A stretch of 64,000 bases of DNA from Paracoccus yeei ATCC BAA-599 (GTDB lineage Bacteria > Pseudomonadota > Alphaproteobacteria > Rhodobacterales > Rhodobacteraceae): positions 99,678-163,677 of the forward strand of contig NZ_JHWH01000001.1 of assembly GCF_000622145.1 (NCBI RefSeq). Reading direction: 5' to 3'. A program made the position numbers and the translations under genes. Each line of letters begins with the position of its first letter. The first letter of the stretch is position 1. Shown here piece by piece: positions 38,819 through 47,578 of this stretch. Under the pieces are notes generated by a model. The model did no database searches and was not told where the DNA came from. It was given only the letters and a program-made list of their open reading frames with translations.

Positions 38819-38970
38819 GGCACATCCTTTGCTGCTTGTTCCGGCAACAGCCTAGCCCGCCCCCAGACCGGCCGCCAGCCCCACCAACGGGGCAGGCGCC
38901 GGGCCGCGCCCCCCTTGCCCGCCCGGCGCCGGGCGACTACCCTTGGACGCGAACAATCGACAGGCCAATC

Positions 38971-39666
38971 ATGCGCATCGGCATCCTGAAATGCGGTCAG
39001 TCGCCCGAAGTCCTTCGCGGCGAATTGGGCGATTACGACACAATGTTCGAACGGCTTCTGGCCGGGCGGGGCTTCGACTTTGCCAGCTGGCACGTCGAGG
39101 CGATGGAATTTCCCGCCTCGGTCCACGAGGCCGACGGCTGGCTGCTGACCGGCTCGCGCCACGGCACGTACGAGGAGCACGCCTTCATCCCCCCGCTCGA
39201 GGACTTCATCCGCCGCGCCTATGCGGCGGGGGTGCCGCTGGTCGGCATCTGCTTTGGCCACCAGATCATCGCCCAGGCCCTAGGCGGCCGGGTCGAGAAA
39301 TTTCCCGGCGGCTGGTCCATCGGACCGCAAGCCTATGATTTCGACGGCGAGACGGTCACGCTGAACGCCTGGCACCAGGATCAGGTGGTGGAACGGCCGC
39401 AGGATGCGCGGGTCGTGGCCTCCAGCGGGTTCTGCACGAATGCGGCGCTGGTCTATGGCGACCGGGCCTTTACGGTCCAGGCCCATCCCGAGTTCGACGA
39501 CGCCATGATCCACGGCCTGATCGAGCACCGCAGCGACACGGTGCCCTCGGAACTGGTGGCCGAGGCCCTGACGCACATGGATGACGCCGCCCAGTCCAAG
39601 CTGATCGCCGACCGGATCGAGGCCTTCTTCAAGGCCCCCCGCACCCTTGCCCGGGGTGCCGCATGA
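38971..39666 (+). CDS. class I glutamine amidotransferase
   Basis: A 231-residue protein with the nucleophile elbow GICFGHQIIAQALGG (active Cys in GICFGH) and the catalytic His-Glu in VQAHPEFD. It is a stand-alone GATase of the GuaA-like type. Its ATGA overlap with a glutamine synthetase-like gene suggests that it hydrolyses or transfers gamma-glutamyl groups in the same route, as PuuD does, but it is not a clear PuuD homologue. Confidence 0.8.
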   Translation: MRIGILKCGQSPEVLRGELGDYDTMFERLLAGRGFDFASWHVEAMEFPASVHEADGWLLTGSRHGTYEEHAFIPPLEDFIRRAYAAGVPLVGICFGHQIIAQALGGRVEKFPGGWSIGPQAYDFDGETVTLNAWHQDQVVERPQDARVVASSGFCTNAALVYGDRAFTVQAHPEFDDAMIHGLIEHRSDTVPSELVAEALTHMDDAAQSKLIADRIEAFFKAPRTLARGAA

Positions 39667-41021
39667 AGCCCCATTGGATCGAGGAAACCCCGCAGGCCAC
39701 CCAGGACTATGTCGCCGGCCGCCGGCTGGACGAGGTGGAATGCATCGTCGCCGACATCGCCGGCGTCGCGCGCGGCAAGGCGATGCCCGCGTCGAAATTC
39801 GCCCATCAGGAGCGGTTCTATCTGCCGAATTCGATCTTCCTGCAGACGATCACGGGGGACTGGGCCGACAACCCGAACGGCGCGTTCACCGAACCCGACA
39901 TGATCCTGACGCCGGATTTCAGCACCGCGACCGCCGCGCCCTGGACGGCCGACGTCACCTTGCAGGTGATCCACGACGTCAGCGACCAGTCCGGCAATCC
40001 CGTCCCGATCGCGCCGCGCAACGTGCTGAAGCGCGTGGTCGAGCTTTATCGGCAGAAGGGCTGGAAACCGATCGTCGCCCCCGAGATGGAATTCTTCCTG
40101 ACCGCGCGCAATATCGACCCGAACCAGCCCATCGTGCCGCCGATGGGCCGCACCGGCCGCCGCGCCGCCGCCAAGCAGGCCTATTCCATGTCGGCGGTGG
40201 ACGAATACGGCAAGGTCATCGACGACATCTATGATTTCGCCGAGGCACAGGGCTTCGAGATCGACGGCATCCTGCAGGAAGGCGGCGCGGGCCAGGTCGA
40301 GATCAACCTGAACCACGGCGATCCGGTGCATCTGGCCGACCAGATCTTTTTCTTCAAGCGTCTGATCCGCGAGGCGGCGCTGCGCCACGACTGTTTCGCC
40401 ACCTTCATGGCCAAGCCCATCGAGGGCGAACCGGGCAGCGCCATGCACATCCACCATTCCGTGGTGGGCGTGAATTCAGGCGACAACATCTTTTCCGACG
40501 AGCAGGGCCGCGAGACGCCCGAGTTCCTGCATTTCATCGCCGGCATGCAGCGCCATCTGCCCGCCGCCGTGGCGCTGCTGGCGCCCTATGTGAACAGCTA
40601 TCGCCGCTATGTCCCCGACTTTGCCGCGCCCATCAACCTGGAATGGGGCCGCGACAACCGCACCACAGGCCTGCGCGTGCCGATTTCGGGGCCCGAGGCG
40701 CGGCGGATCGAGAACCGGCTGGCGGGGATGGACTGCAACCCCTATCTGGGCCTCGCCGCCAGCCTGGCCTGCGGCTATCTGGGGCTGGTGGAACAGGAAA
40801 TGCCCCGCGCCGAATGCCTGGGCGACGCCTATATGTCCGAGGACGAACTGCCCTATAACCTGGGCGACGCGCTGGACCTGATGGACGAAAGCGCGCCGAT
40901 GCGCGACGTGCTGGGGGCCGAGTTCCTGGCCGTCTATCAGGCGGTCAAGCGCAACGAATACAAGGAATTCCTGCAAGTCATCAGCCCATGGGAGCGCGAG
41001 CATCTGCTGCTGAACGTCTGA
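39663..41021 (+). CDS. puuA: glutamine synthetase family protein (gamma-glutamylpolyamine synthetase-like)
   Basis: A 452-residue GS-fold ligase. The N-terminal beta-grasp has VADIAGVARGKAMPASKF. The catalytic part contains APEMEFFL, GAGQVEINLNHGDP and AMHIHHSV with metal and ATP residues. The sequence type and neighbours (amidotransferase, FAD oxidase) match polyamine glutamylation, the first step of the Puu pathway, rather than ammonia assimilation by GlnA. Confidence 0.8.
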   Translation: MKPHWIEETPQATQDYVAGRRLDEVECIVADIAGVARGKAMPASKFAHQERFYLPNSIFLQTITGDWADNPNGAFTEPDMILTPDFSTATAAPWTADVTLQVIHDVSDQSGNPVPIAPRNVLKRVVELYRQKGWKPIVAPEMEFFLTARNIDPNQPIVPPMGRTGRRAAAKQAYSMSAVDEYGKVIDDIYDFAEAQGFEIDGILQEGGAGQVEINLNHGDPVHLADQIFFFKRLIREAALRHDCFATFMAKPIEGEPGSAMHIHHSVVGVNSGDNIFSDEQGRETPEFLHFIAGMQRHLPAAVALLAPYVNSYRRYVPDFAAPINLEWGRDNRTTGLRVPISGPEARRIENRLAGMDCNPYLGLAASLACGYLGLVEQEMPRAECLGDAYMSEDELPYNLGDALDLMDESAPMRDVLGAEFLAVYQAVKRNEYKEFLQVISPWEREHLLLNV

Positions 41022-41059
41022 ACCGGCGGGCGCCGCGCCTCCAGGCTGGCGGGTCGTCC

Positions 41060-41081
41060 GGGTATTTGGAAAACAGTGAAA
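41060..41081 (+). repeat. intergenic 22-bp repeat, copy 5
   Basis: GGGTATTTG, GA, AAACAGTGAAA. It lies between puuA and puuB and ends only 5 bases before the puuB ATG, so it covers the place of the ribosome site. Confidence 0.75.
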
Positions 41082-41086
41082 ACCCG

Positions 41087-42394
41087 ATGAATCTGCTGCA
41101 CAAGAACGACCGACCCGGGGAATATCCGCCAAGCCTTTATGCGCAGACGTGCGATCCCACGCCGGCGTTCCCGCCGCTGGAGGGCGAGGTGCGGACCGAT
41201 GTTTGCGTGATCGGCGGCGGCTATACCGGGCTTTCCGCCGCGCTGCATCTGGCCGAGGCCGGGCGGCGGGTCGTCCTGCTCGAGGCGCATCGGGTGGGTT
41301 TCGGCGCCTCGGGGCGCAATGGCGGTCAACTGGGTTCGGGCCAGCGGCTCGAGGTCGACGAGCTGGAGCGGATGGCGGGGCGCGAGGCTGCGCGACGCTT
41401 GTGGGACCTGGCCGAGGCGGCCAAGGCCCTGACCCGCGACCTGGCGGCCCGCGCCGGCGTGCCGGTGACGGACGGCATCGCCCATGCCTTCAGGACGCGC
41501 GCCGAATTCGGCCATGCCAGGGGGCTGATCGACAGGCTCGCGCGGGATTACGGCTATGATCGCATCGAGGCGCTGGACCGCGAGGCGTTCCGGGCGCTGG
41601 TGCCTTCGGACGCCTATGTCGCGGGCGAGCTGGACAGGGGCGCGGGCCACCTGCATCCCCTGAACCTGGCGCTGGGCATCGCGCGGCTGGCCGATGCCGC
41701 AGGCGCCGCGATCCATGAACGGGCCGAGGTCGTGGCCGTCGTTCACGGCACCGCCACCACGCCGACCGTGGTGCAGACCCGCCGGGGCCGCGTGCTTTGC
41801 GATCAGCTGATCCTGGCCGCGAACGGCTATCTGGGCGATCTGGAGCCGAAGGTGGCGGCCCGCGTCATGCCGATCAACAATTTCATCGTCGCAACCGAGC
41901 CCCTGGGGCCGCGCGCGGCAGAGGTCCTGACCCGGCCCATCGGCGTCCATGACACCAAGTTCGTGGTGAACTACTGGCGGCTGGACCCCGAAGGGCGGCT
42001 GATCTTTGGCGGGGGCGAAAACGTCAGCTATCGCTTTCCCGCCGACATCTTCGCCAAGGTCAGAAAGCCGCTGCTGCAGATCTATCCGACACTGGCCGAC
42101 GTCAAGCTGACGCACGCCTGGGGCGGCACGCTGGCGATCACCATGAACCGGATGCCCTGCTTCATCCGTCCCGCGCCGAACTGCCTGTCGGCCAGCGGCT
42201 ATTCGGGGCACGGGCTGGCGCTGGCCTGCCTGGCCGGCAAGCTGATGGCCGATGCCATCCAGGGCCAGTCCGACGGGTTCGACGCCATGGCCGCCCTGCC
42301 CCACCCGCCCTTTCCGGGGGGCGCGATGCTGCGCTGGCCGTTGCTTGTCGCGGGCATGTCCTGGTACGCGCTGCGGGACCGGCTGGGGGTCTAG
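41087..42394 (+). CDS. puuB: FAD-dependent amine oxidase (gamma-glutamylputrescine oxidase-like)
   Basis: A 435-residue DAO-fold flavoenzyme. The FAD-binding VCVIGGGYTGLSAALHLAEAG is at about residues 36-56, and GFGASGRNGGQLGSGQ follows. The C-terminal GYSGHGLALACLAGKLMADA closes the FAD site. It would oxidise gamma-glutamyl-putrescine to the aldehyde. An ATG at 40988 is in frame but lies inside puuA; 41087 fits the family start. Its stop shares a CTAG with the stop of rsh. Confidence 0.82.
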   Translation: MNLLHKNDRPGEYPPSLYAQTCDPTPAFPPLEGEVRTDVCVIGGGYTGLSAALHLAEAGRRVVLLEAHRVGFGASGRNGGQLGSGQRLEVDELERMAGREAARRLWDLAEAAKALTRDLAARAGVPVTDGIAHAFRTRAEFGHARGLIDRLARDYGYDRIEALDREAFRALVPSDAYVAGELDRGAGHLHPLNLALGIARLADAAGAAIHERAEVVAVVHGTATTPTVVQTRRGRVLCDQLILAANGYLGDLEPKVAARVMPINNFIVATEPLGPRAAEVLTRPIGVHDTKFVVNYWRLDPEGRLIFGGGENVSYRFPADIFAKVRKPLLQIYPTLADVKLTHAWGGTLAITMNRMPCFIRPAPNCLSASGYSGHGLALACLAGKLMADAIQGQSDGFDAMAALPHPPFPGGAMLRWPLLVAGMSWYALRDRLGV

Positions 42395-44508
42395 TGCATA
42401 TGCGCCGAAGGGTCGCGGATGCGGCCGACCTGGGCCACGTCCTGCTCGGCCTCGAGCGCGGTCAGCAGGGCATGCAGGTGTTCGCTGTCGCGCAGCTCGA
42501 CCTCGACCCGCAGGCGATAGAAGTCGGGCTTGCGATCCACGAATTCCAGATCCGAGATATTGGCCCCCTGCCCCCCGATCAGCGAGCAGATCCGGCCCAG
42601 CACGCCCGCATCGTTGCGGATGGTCAGCGACAGGTTGGTGGAATAGGCCGGCGGATGCTGGCCTTCGCGCCATTGCAGATCGACCCAGCGGTCCGGGCTG
42701 TCCTCGAACTCGGCCAGGACGGGGCAGTCGATGGCGTGGATGACGACGCCCTTGCCGCGATAGGTGATGCCGACGATGCGTTCGCCCGGCAGCGGGTTGC
42801 AGCAGGGCGCACGGGTGAATTCCTGATCGGCCTCGAGCCCGGCGACGGCGCGCCTGGCGTCGATCTCGGATCGTTTGGCGGCGAGTTCGGGGTAAAGCGT
42901 CGACAGCACCTCATGCGCCGAAATCTCGGCGCTGCCGATGCGGGCCAGCAGTTCGTCCGTATCGGACAGCGCCATGGTCCGGGCGGCGGTGCGCAGCGCC
43001 TTGTCCGTCACCCGGCGGCCGACATGTTCGAAGGCCACGCGCACCAGTTCCGACCCCAGCTTGATGAAGCGCGTCCGGTCCTCTTGCCGCAGGCTGCGCC
43101 GGATTGCGGCCTTGGCGCGGCCGGTCACCACGATGTCCAGCCAGGTCGGCTGCGGCCGCTGCCCCGAGGCGGCGATGATCTCGACCGACTGGCCGTTCTT
43201 CAGCCGCGTCCACAGCGGCACGCGGATGCCGTCCACCTTGGCGCCGACGCAGGAATTGCCCAGCCGGGTGTGGATCGCATAGGCGAAATCGATCGGCGTC
43301 GCCCCCTTGGGCAGGGGGATCACGTCGCCCTTGGGCGAGAAGCAGAAGACCTGGTCGGAATACATCTCGAGCTTCACATGCTCGAGGAACTCGTCGTGGT
43401 CCTCCTCGCCGAAACGTTCGGTCAGGCTGGCGATCCATTCGCCCGGATCCACGGCAAAGGGGTTTTCCGTGCGCACGCCGTCGCGATAGGCCCAATGCGC
43501 CGCGACGCCGGCCTCGGCCACCTCGTGCATCTGCCGGGTGCGGATCTGCACCTCGACCCGCTTGCCGTCGCGCCCCGACACCGTGGTGTGGATCGAGCGG
43601 TAGCCGTTGGCCTTGGGCTGGCTGATGTAATCCTTGAACCGGCCAGGCACGGCGCGCCAGCGATGGTGGATGACGCCCAGGGTGCGATAGCAGTCTGCCT
43701 CGGTCCGGGTGATGATGCGGAAGCCGTAGATGTCGGACAGGCGCGAAAAGGAAAGCTGCTTTTCCTGCATCTTGCGCCAGATGCTGAAGGGCTTTTTCGC
43801 GCGGCCATAGACATCGGCCTCGATCGCCTCGCGTTCCAGTTCGGCGCGGATGTCGGCGGTGATCTTGGGGATCACGTCCCCGGATTCGCGCTGCAGGCTG
43901 ACGAAGCGGCGGATGATCGAGTTGCGCGCCTCGGGGTTGATGACCTTGAAGGCCAGGTCCTCAAGTTCTTCGCGCATCCATTGCATGCCCATGCGCCCGG
44001 CCAGCGGCGCATAGATGTCCATCGTCTCGCGCGCCTTCTGCTGCTGCTTCTCGGGGCGCATCGACTTGATGGTGCGCATGTTGTGCAGCCGGTCGGCCAG
44101 CTTGACCAGGATAACGCGAAGATCGCGCGACATGGCCATGAACAGCTTGCGGAAATTCTCGGCCTGCTTGGAATGGGCGCCGGACAGCTGCAGGTTGGTC
44201 AGCTTGGTGACGCCGTCCACCAGATCGGCGATCTCGCGCCCGAACATCTGCGCCACCTCGGCCCAAGTCGAACGCGTGTCCTCGATCGTGTCGTGCAGAA
44301 GCGCGGTGATGATCGTCGCATCGTCCAGCCGCATTTCCGTCAGGATGGCGGCGACGGCGACGGGGTGGGTGAAATAGGGCTCGCCCGAATGGCGGAACTG
44401 GCCTTCGTGCATGCGACGCCCGTATTCGTAGGCGTCGCGGATCAGGTCTGCGTTGGTGCGCGGGTTGTAGTTGCGGACAAGCGCGACAAGGTCTTCGACG
44501 TCGATCAT
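42391..44508 (-). CDS. rsh: bifunctional (p)ppGpp synthetase/hydrolase
   Basis: A 705-residue Rel/SpoT homologue, single in many alphaproteobacteria. The HD hydrolase domain (about 20-190) has the intact His72-Asp73 pair in LLHDTIEDT. The synthetase domain (about 230-345) has RLSDIYGFRIITRTEADCY. A TGS domain covers about 385-445, and a C-terminal ACT domain about 625-700. It sets alarmone levels in starvation. It is 26 bases downstream of rpoZ, the usual rpoZ-rsh pair. Confidence 0.93.
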   Translation of the reverse strand: MIDVEDLVALVRNYNPRTNADLIRDAYEYGRRMHEGQFRHSGEPYFTHPVAVAAILTEMRLDDATIITALLHDTIEDTRSTWAEVAQMFGREIADLVDGVTKLTNLQLSGAHSKQAENFRKLFMAMSRDLRVILVKLADRLHNMRTIKSMRPEKQQQKARETMDIYAPLAGRMGMQWMREELEDLAFKVINPEARNSIIRRFVSLQRESGDVIPKITADIRAELEREAIEADVYGRAKKPFSIWRKMQEKQLSFSRLSDIYGFRIITRTEADCYRTLGVIHHRWRAVPGRFKDYISQPKANGYRSIHTTVSGRDGKRVEVQIRTRQMHEVAEAGVAAHWAYRDGVRTENPFAVDPGEWIASLTERFGEEDHDEFLEHVKLEMYSDQVFCFSPKGDVIPLPKGATPIDFAYAIHTRLGNSCVGAKVDGIRVPLWTRLKNGQSVEIIAASGQRPQPTWLDIVVTGRAKAAIRRSLRQEDRTRFIKLGSELVRVAFEHVGRRVTDKALRTAARTMALSDTDELLARIGSAEISAHEVLSTLYPELAAKRSEIDARRAVAGLEADQEFTRAPCCNPLPGERIVGITYRGKGVVIHAIDCPVLAEFEDSPDRWVDLQWREGQHPPAYSTNLSLTIRNDAGVLGRICSLIGGQGANISDLEFVDRKPDFYRLRVEVELRDSEHLHALLTALEAEQDVAQVGRIRDPSAHMH

Positions 44509-44534
44509 TTGCTGCCGAAAACCCCGATCCCTGC

Positions 44535-44891
44535 TCAGCCGCGGCTGTTGGCTTCCAGCATCATGCGCAGCATGCGTTCTTCGGATTCCTCGTCGACGGG
44601 CTTGGGCCGGTCGATCTCGGCACCCAGCAGCAGCGCCATCGCGTCCTCTTCGGGCTCGTCGACCTCGATCTGGGTCTGGGTCGCCTCGATCATGCGCTCG
44701 CGCAGCTCGTCCACGGGCTGGGTTTCGTCCGCGATCTCGCGCAGCGAGACGACGGGGTTCTTGTCATTGTCGCGGTCCACCGTCAGCGCGCTGCCGGCGG
44801 CGATCTCGCGGGCGCGATAGGCGGCCAGCATCACAAGATCAAAACGGTTCGGAACCTTGTCGACGCAATCTTCGACTGTCACGCGGGCCAT
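44535..44891 (-). CDS. rpoZ: DNA-directed RNA polymerase omega subunit
   Basis: A 118-residue protein starting [20 protein letters not shown], with [12 protein letters not shown], the conserved omega core. It stabilises the beta-prime subunit. An acidic C-terminal part is typical of alphaproteobacterial omega. It heads the rpoZ-rsh unit. Confidence 0.95.
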   Translation of the reverse strand: MARVTVEDCVDKVPNRFDLVMLAAYRAREIAAGSALTVDRDNDKNPVVSLREIADETQPVDELRERMIEATQTQIEVDEPEEDAMALLLGAEIDRPKPVDEESEERMLRMMLEANSRG

Positions 44892-44959
44892 CGGTCACCT
44901 TTGGCTTGGAATCAGGGAGCAGGGCGAAGCCGGATATTTCGGCAATCACCCCGGGAATG

Positions 44960-45553
44960 TCAAGCTGTCAGAGGTTTCATACCGTCCAGGGCCGCCGCTG
45001 GCAAGGCCGCAAGCATCTGCGCCACGCTTTGCCCCAGCCGCGGATGGACCCAGCCCGGCGCGATCTCGGCCAGAGGGGCCAGCACGAAACCGCGATCCTG
45101 CATGCGCGGATGCGGCAGGATCAGCCTGTCAGGCGCCTGTCGGGCCTGATCCTCGGGGGGCAAGCCCCGCCAGGCGTCATGCGACGCGACGTCAGGCAGC
45201 ACGCGGTCGCCCCAGGCGATCAGGTCCAGATCAATCCCCCGCGCGCCCCAGCGTCGACCGTCGCGCACCCTGCCCCGCGCCGCCTCGATGTCGTGCAAAA
45301 AAGCAAGGGTTTCCTCGGCTCCGAGGCTTGTTTTTGCGGCGAAGGCACCATTTGTATAATCAGGGCCACTGCCGGCCGGCCAGGCCGGCGATTGCCAAAG
45401 CCGACTGACCGCGATCACACGGATTTGCGGAGAATTCACAATATCGCGCAAGGCGCTAAGCAGGGTTACCTGCGTCGAACCTGCCAAACTAGGTAGGTTT
45501 CCGCCGAAGGCGACCAAGGCTAACGTCTCGCTCGGAAATCTTTTCTCAGGCAT
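44960..45553 (-). CDS. folK: 2-amino-4-hydroxy-6-hydroxymethyldihydropteridine diphosphokinase
   Basis: A 197-residue HPPK. Visible motifs are LVAFGGNLPS at the start, then the catalytic RRWGARGIDLDLIAWGD and LILPHPRMQDRGFVLAPLAEI. It transfers pyrophosphate from ATP in folate synthesis. The start at 45553 (MPEKRFPSE) is the best of the in-frame choices. It is divergent from the NYN gene, with 12 bases between start codons. Confidence 0.9.
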   Translation of the reverse strand: MPEKRFPSETLALVAFGGNLPSLAGSTQVTLLSALRDIVNSPQIRVIAVSRLWQSPAWPAGSGPDYTNGAFAAKTSLGAEETLAFLHDIEAARGRVRDGRRWGARGIDLDLIAWGDRVLPDVASHDAWRGLPPEDQARQAPDRLILPHPRMQDRGFVLAPLAEIAPGWVHPRLGQSVAQMLAALPAAALDGMKPLTA

Positions 45554-45565
45554 ATCGAGGGCATC

Positions 45566-46117
45566 GTGTTTTACAAGGACGACCGGCTGGCATTGTTCAT
45601 CGACGGGTCGAATCTCTATGCAGCCGCAAAGTCGCTGGGTTTCGATATTGATTACAAGTTGCTGCGACAGGAATTCGAGCGCCGCGGCAAGCTGATCCGT
45701 GCCTATTACTACACTGCGCTGCTGGAAAACGAGGACTATTCGCCGATCCGCCCGCTGGTGGACTGGCTGCACTACAACGGCTTTTCGATGGTGACCAAGC
45801 CGGCGCGGGAATACACGGACAGCATGGGCCGCCGCAAGGTCAAGGGCAACATGGATGTCGAACTGGTCGTAAACGCGATGGAGCTTGCCCCCCGGCTTGA
45901 CCATGCGGTGCTGTTTTCCGGCGACGGTGACTTTCGCCCGCTGGTCGAGGCGTTGCAACGTCAGGGCGTCCGTGTCTCGGTCGTGTCGACCATGCGCAGC
46001 CAGCCGCCGATGATCGCGGACGAACTGCGCCGGCAGGCGGACAATTTCATCGAACTGGATGCGCTGCGCGAAGTGATCGGCCGGCCGCCCCGCGAACCCG
46101 CGCCCGCCGCCACCTGA
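45566..46117 (+). CDS. NYN domain protein (LabA/DUF88 family), probable RNase
   Basis: A 183-residue protein with a GTG start and a GAGGG site. The NYN (PIN-like) fold shows its acidic residues: LALFIDGSNLYAAAKSLG (Asp13, Asn16), KGNMDVELVVNAM and LFSGDGDFRPLVEAL. Family members are metal-dependent RNases acting on structured or processed RNAs. The role here is unknown. It forms a head-to-head pair with folK. Confidence 0.82.
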   Translation: MFYKDDRLALFIDGSNLYAAAKSLGFDIDYKLLRQEFERRGKLIRAYYYTALLENEDYSPIRPLVDWLHYNGFSMVTKPAREYTDSMGRRKVKGNMDVELVVNAMELAPRLDHAVLFSGDGDFRPLVEALQRQGVRVSVVSTMRSQPPMIADELRRQADNFIELDALREVIGRPPREPAPAAT

Positions 46118-46156
46118 CCCGGGACCGGGCGCGCGTTCGCCCACCCTTCGGCGGAC

Positions 46157-47578
46157 CTAGCGTTCCGTCAGCTTCAGTTCGATCCGCCGGTTTTGCGCCA
46201 GCGCCTCGGGGCTGGTGCCGGTCGATACCGGCCGGGTGTCGGCAAAGCCCGCTGGCAGCAGCCGGTTCGCGGCAAAGCCCAGATCGTCGACCATGTAGCG
46301 CACCACCGACAGCGCGCGCGCTTGGCTGAGCTCCCAGTTGTCGCGATAGCGGCCCAGGCCGGACAGGGGCTGGCTGTCCGTATGCCCGTCCACCCGGATG
46401 ATCCAGTCGATTTCCGGCGGAATCTCGGCCGAGATCTGGTCCAGCAAATGGGTCACGCGGGCGATCTGGGCCTTGCCTTCGTCCGACAGCGTGGCCTCGC
46501 CCGCCGGAAACAGCACTTCCGAGGAAAAGACGAAGCGGTCGCCCACGACACGCACGCCTTCGCGCCCTTCCAGGATCTGCGACAGCCGGCCGAAGAACTC
46601 GGAGCGATAGCGCGCCAGGTCGCGGGCCTCGGCCTCGGCCTTGGTGCGGGCCTCCTCCTCCAGCGCGCGGCGCTTGCGTTCCTCCTCGGCGGCGCGGACC
46701 AGGGCGACGTTCAGCTGCCGGCCCAGGTCCTCGGCCCGCAGGTCGGCGGCGCGCTTGTCCTCTCCCGCCGCCTCGAGGACCGAGCGCAGACTGCCAAGCT
46801 GGTCGTTCAGCTGCGCGACCTGCTGGTTCAGCAAGGCCACGCGGCGCTGCTCCTCGGTCGACAGCGCCTCTTGTTCGGACAGCTTCTGCTGGGCCAGCGC
46901 CAGCAGGCCCTTTTGCCGCTCGGCCTCGGAAGTCTGGGCGTCGACGCGCTGCGACAGGTCCGTCTTGGCCGCTTCGGCGGCGGCCAGCAGGGTCAGCGTT
47001 TCCTCGGCCTTGCGCCGCGCCTCGTCCAGCGCAAGCGTGCTGGCGGTCAGTTCGGCATCGGCCTTGTCCAGACGCTCGCGCAGGGCCTGCGCCGCGGCGG
47101 CGTCGGCCAACCGCCCGGCCTCGGCTTCGGAAAGTTTCTGGCGGGTCTGGTCAAGCTGGCCAGCGGTGTCGGCGTTCTGCCGCCGCAGGTCGGCCAGCAG
47201 CGCCTCGAGCGCCTCGCGCCGGGCGGCAGCCAGCCGGGCCGCCTCGGCCTGGGCGTCGACCTCGGTCCGGGCGGCCGCTACGGCGGCCTCGGACGCGCGC
47301 AGCCGCGCCCGTTCGGCGGCAAGGTCGCGGTCCAGCGCCGCCGCCTGCCCCTGCGCGGTGGACAGCGCCTGGCTGAGGGCCGCGACCCGGTCGCCCAATT
47401 GCTGCAATTCGCTGTCCTGGGTGGTGATCCTTTCGCGCAGCACCGATTGCAGCACCATGAAAATGGTCAGCGCAAAGATCAGCACCAGCAGCAGCGTCGA
47501 CATGGCATCGACGAAGCCCGGCCAGATCGTGGCCGAGAACCGTTCGCGCCCGCCCCGGCTAAGCCCCATGGCGCCCAT
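46157..47578 (-). CDS. OmpA/MotB-type peptidoglycan-binding protein with long coiled coil
   Basis: A 473-residue protein. One membrane helix lies at about residues 23-45. A coiled coil of about 280 residues rich in Ala, Glu, Leu and Arg follows (to about 325). The C-terminal OmpA-like domain (about 350-470) has VLFPAGEATLSDEGKAQI and the peptidoglycan-binding WELSQARALSVVRYM. With the MotA-like partner just upstream it probably forms an ion-driven envelope complex. Two starts are possible (47578 or 47569). Confidence 0.78.
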   Translation of the reverse strand: MGAMGLSRGGRERFSATIWPGFVDAMSTLLLVLIFALTIFMVLQSVLRERITTQDSELQQLGDRVAALSQALSTAQGQAAALDRDLAAERARLRASEAAVAAARTEVDAQAEAARLAAARREALEALLADLRRQNADTAGQLDQTRQKLSEAEAGRLADAAAAQALRERLDKADAELTASTLALDEARRKAEETLTLLAAAEAAKTDLSQRVDAQTSEAERQKGLLALAQQKLSEQEALSTEEQRRVALLNQQVAQLNDQLGSLRSVLEAAGEDKRAADLRAEDLGRQLNVALVRAAEEERKRRALEEEARTKAEAEARDLARYRSEFFGRLSQILEGREGVRVVGDRFVFSSEVLFPAGEATLSDEGKAQIARVTHLLDQISAEIPPEIDWIIRVDGHTDSQPLSGLGRYRDNWELSQARALSVVRYMVDDLGFAANRLLPAGFADTRPVSTGTSPEALAQNRRIELKLTER

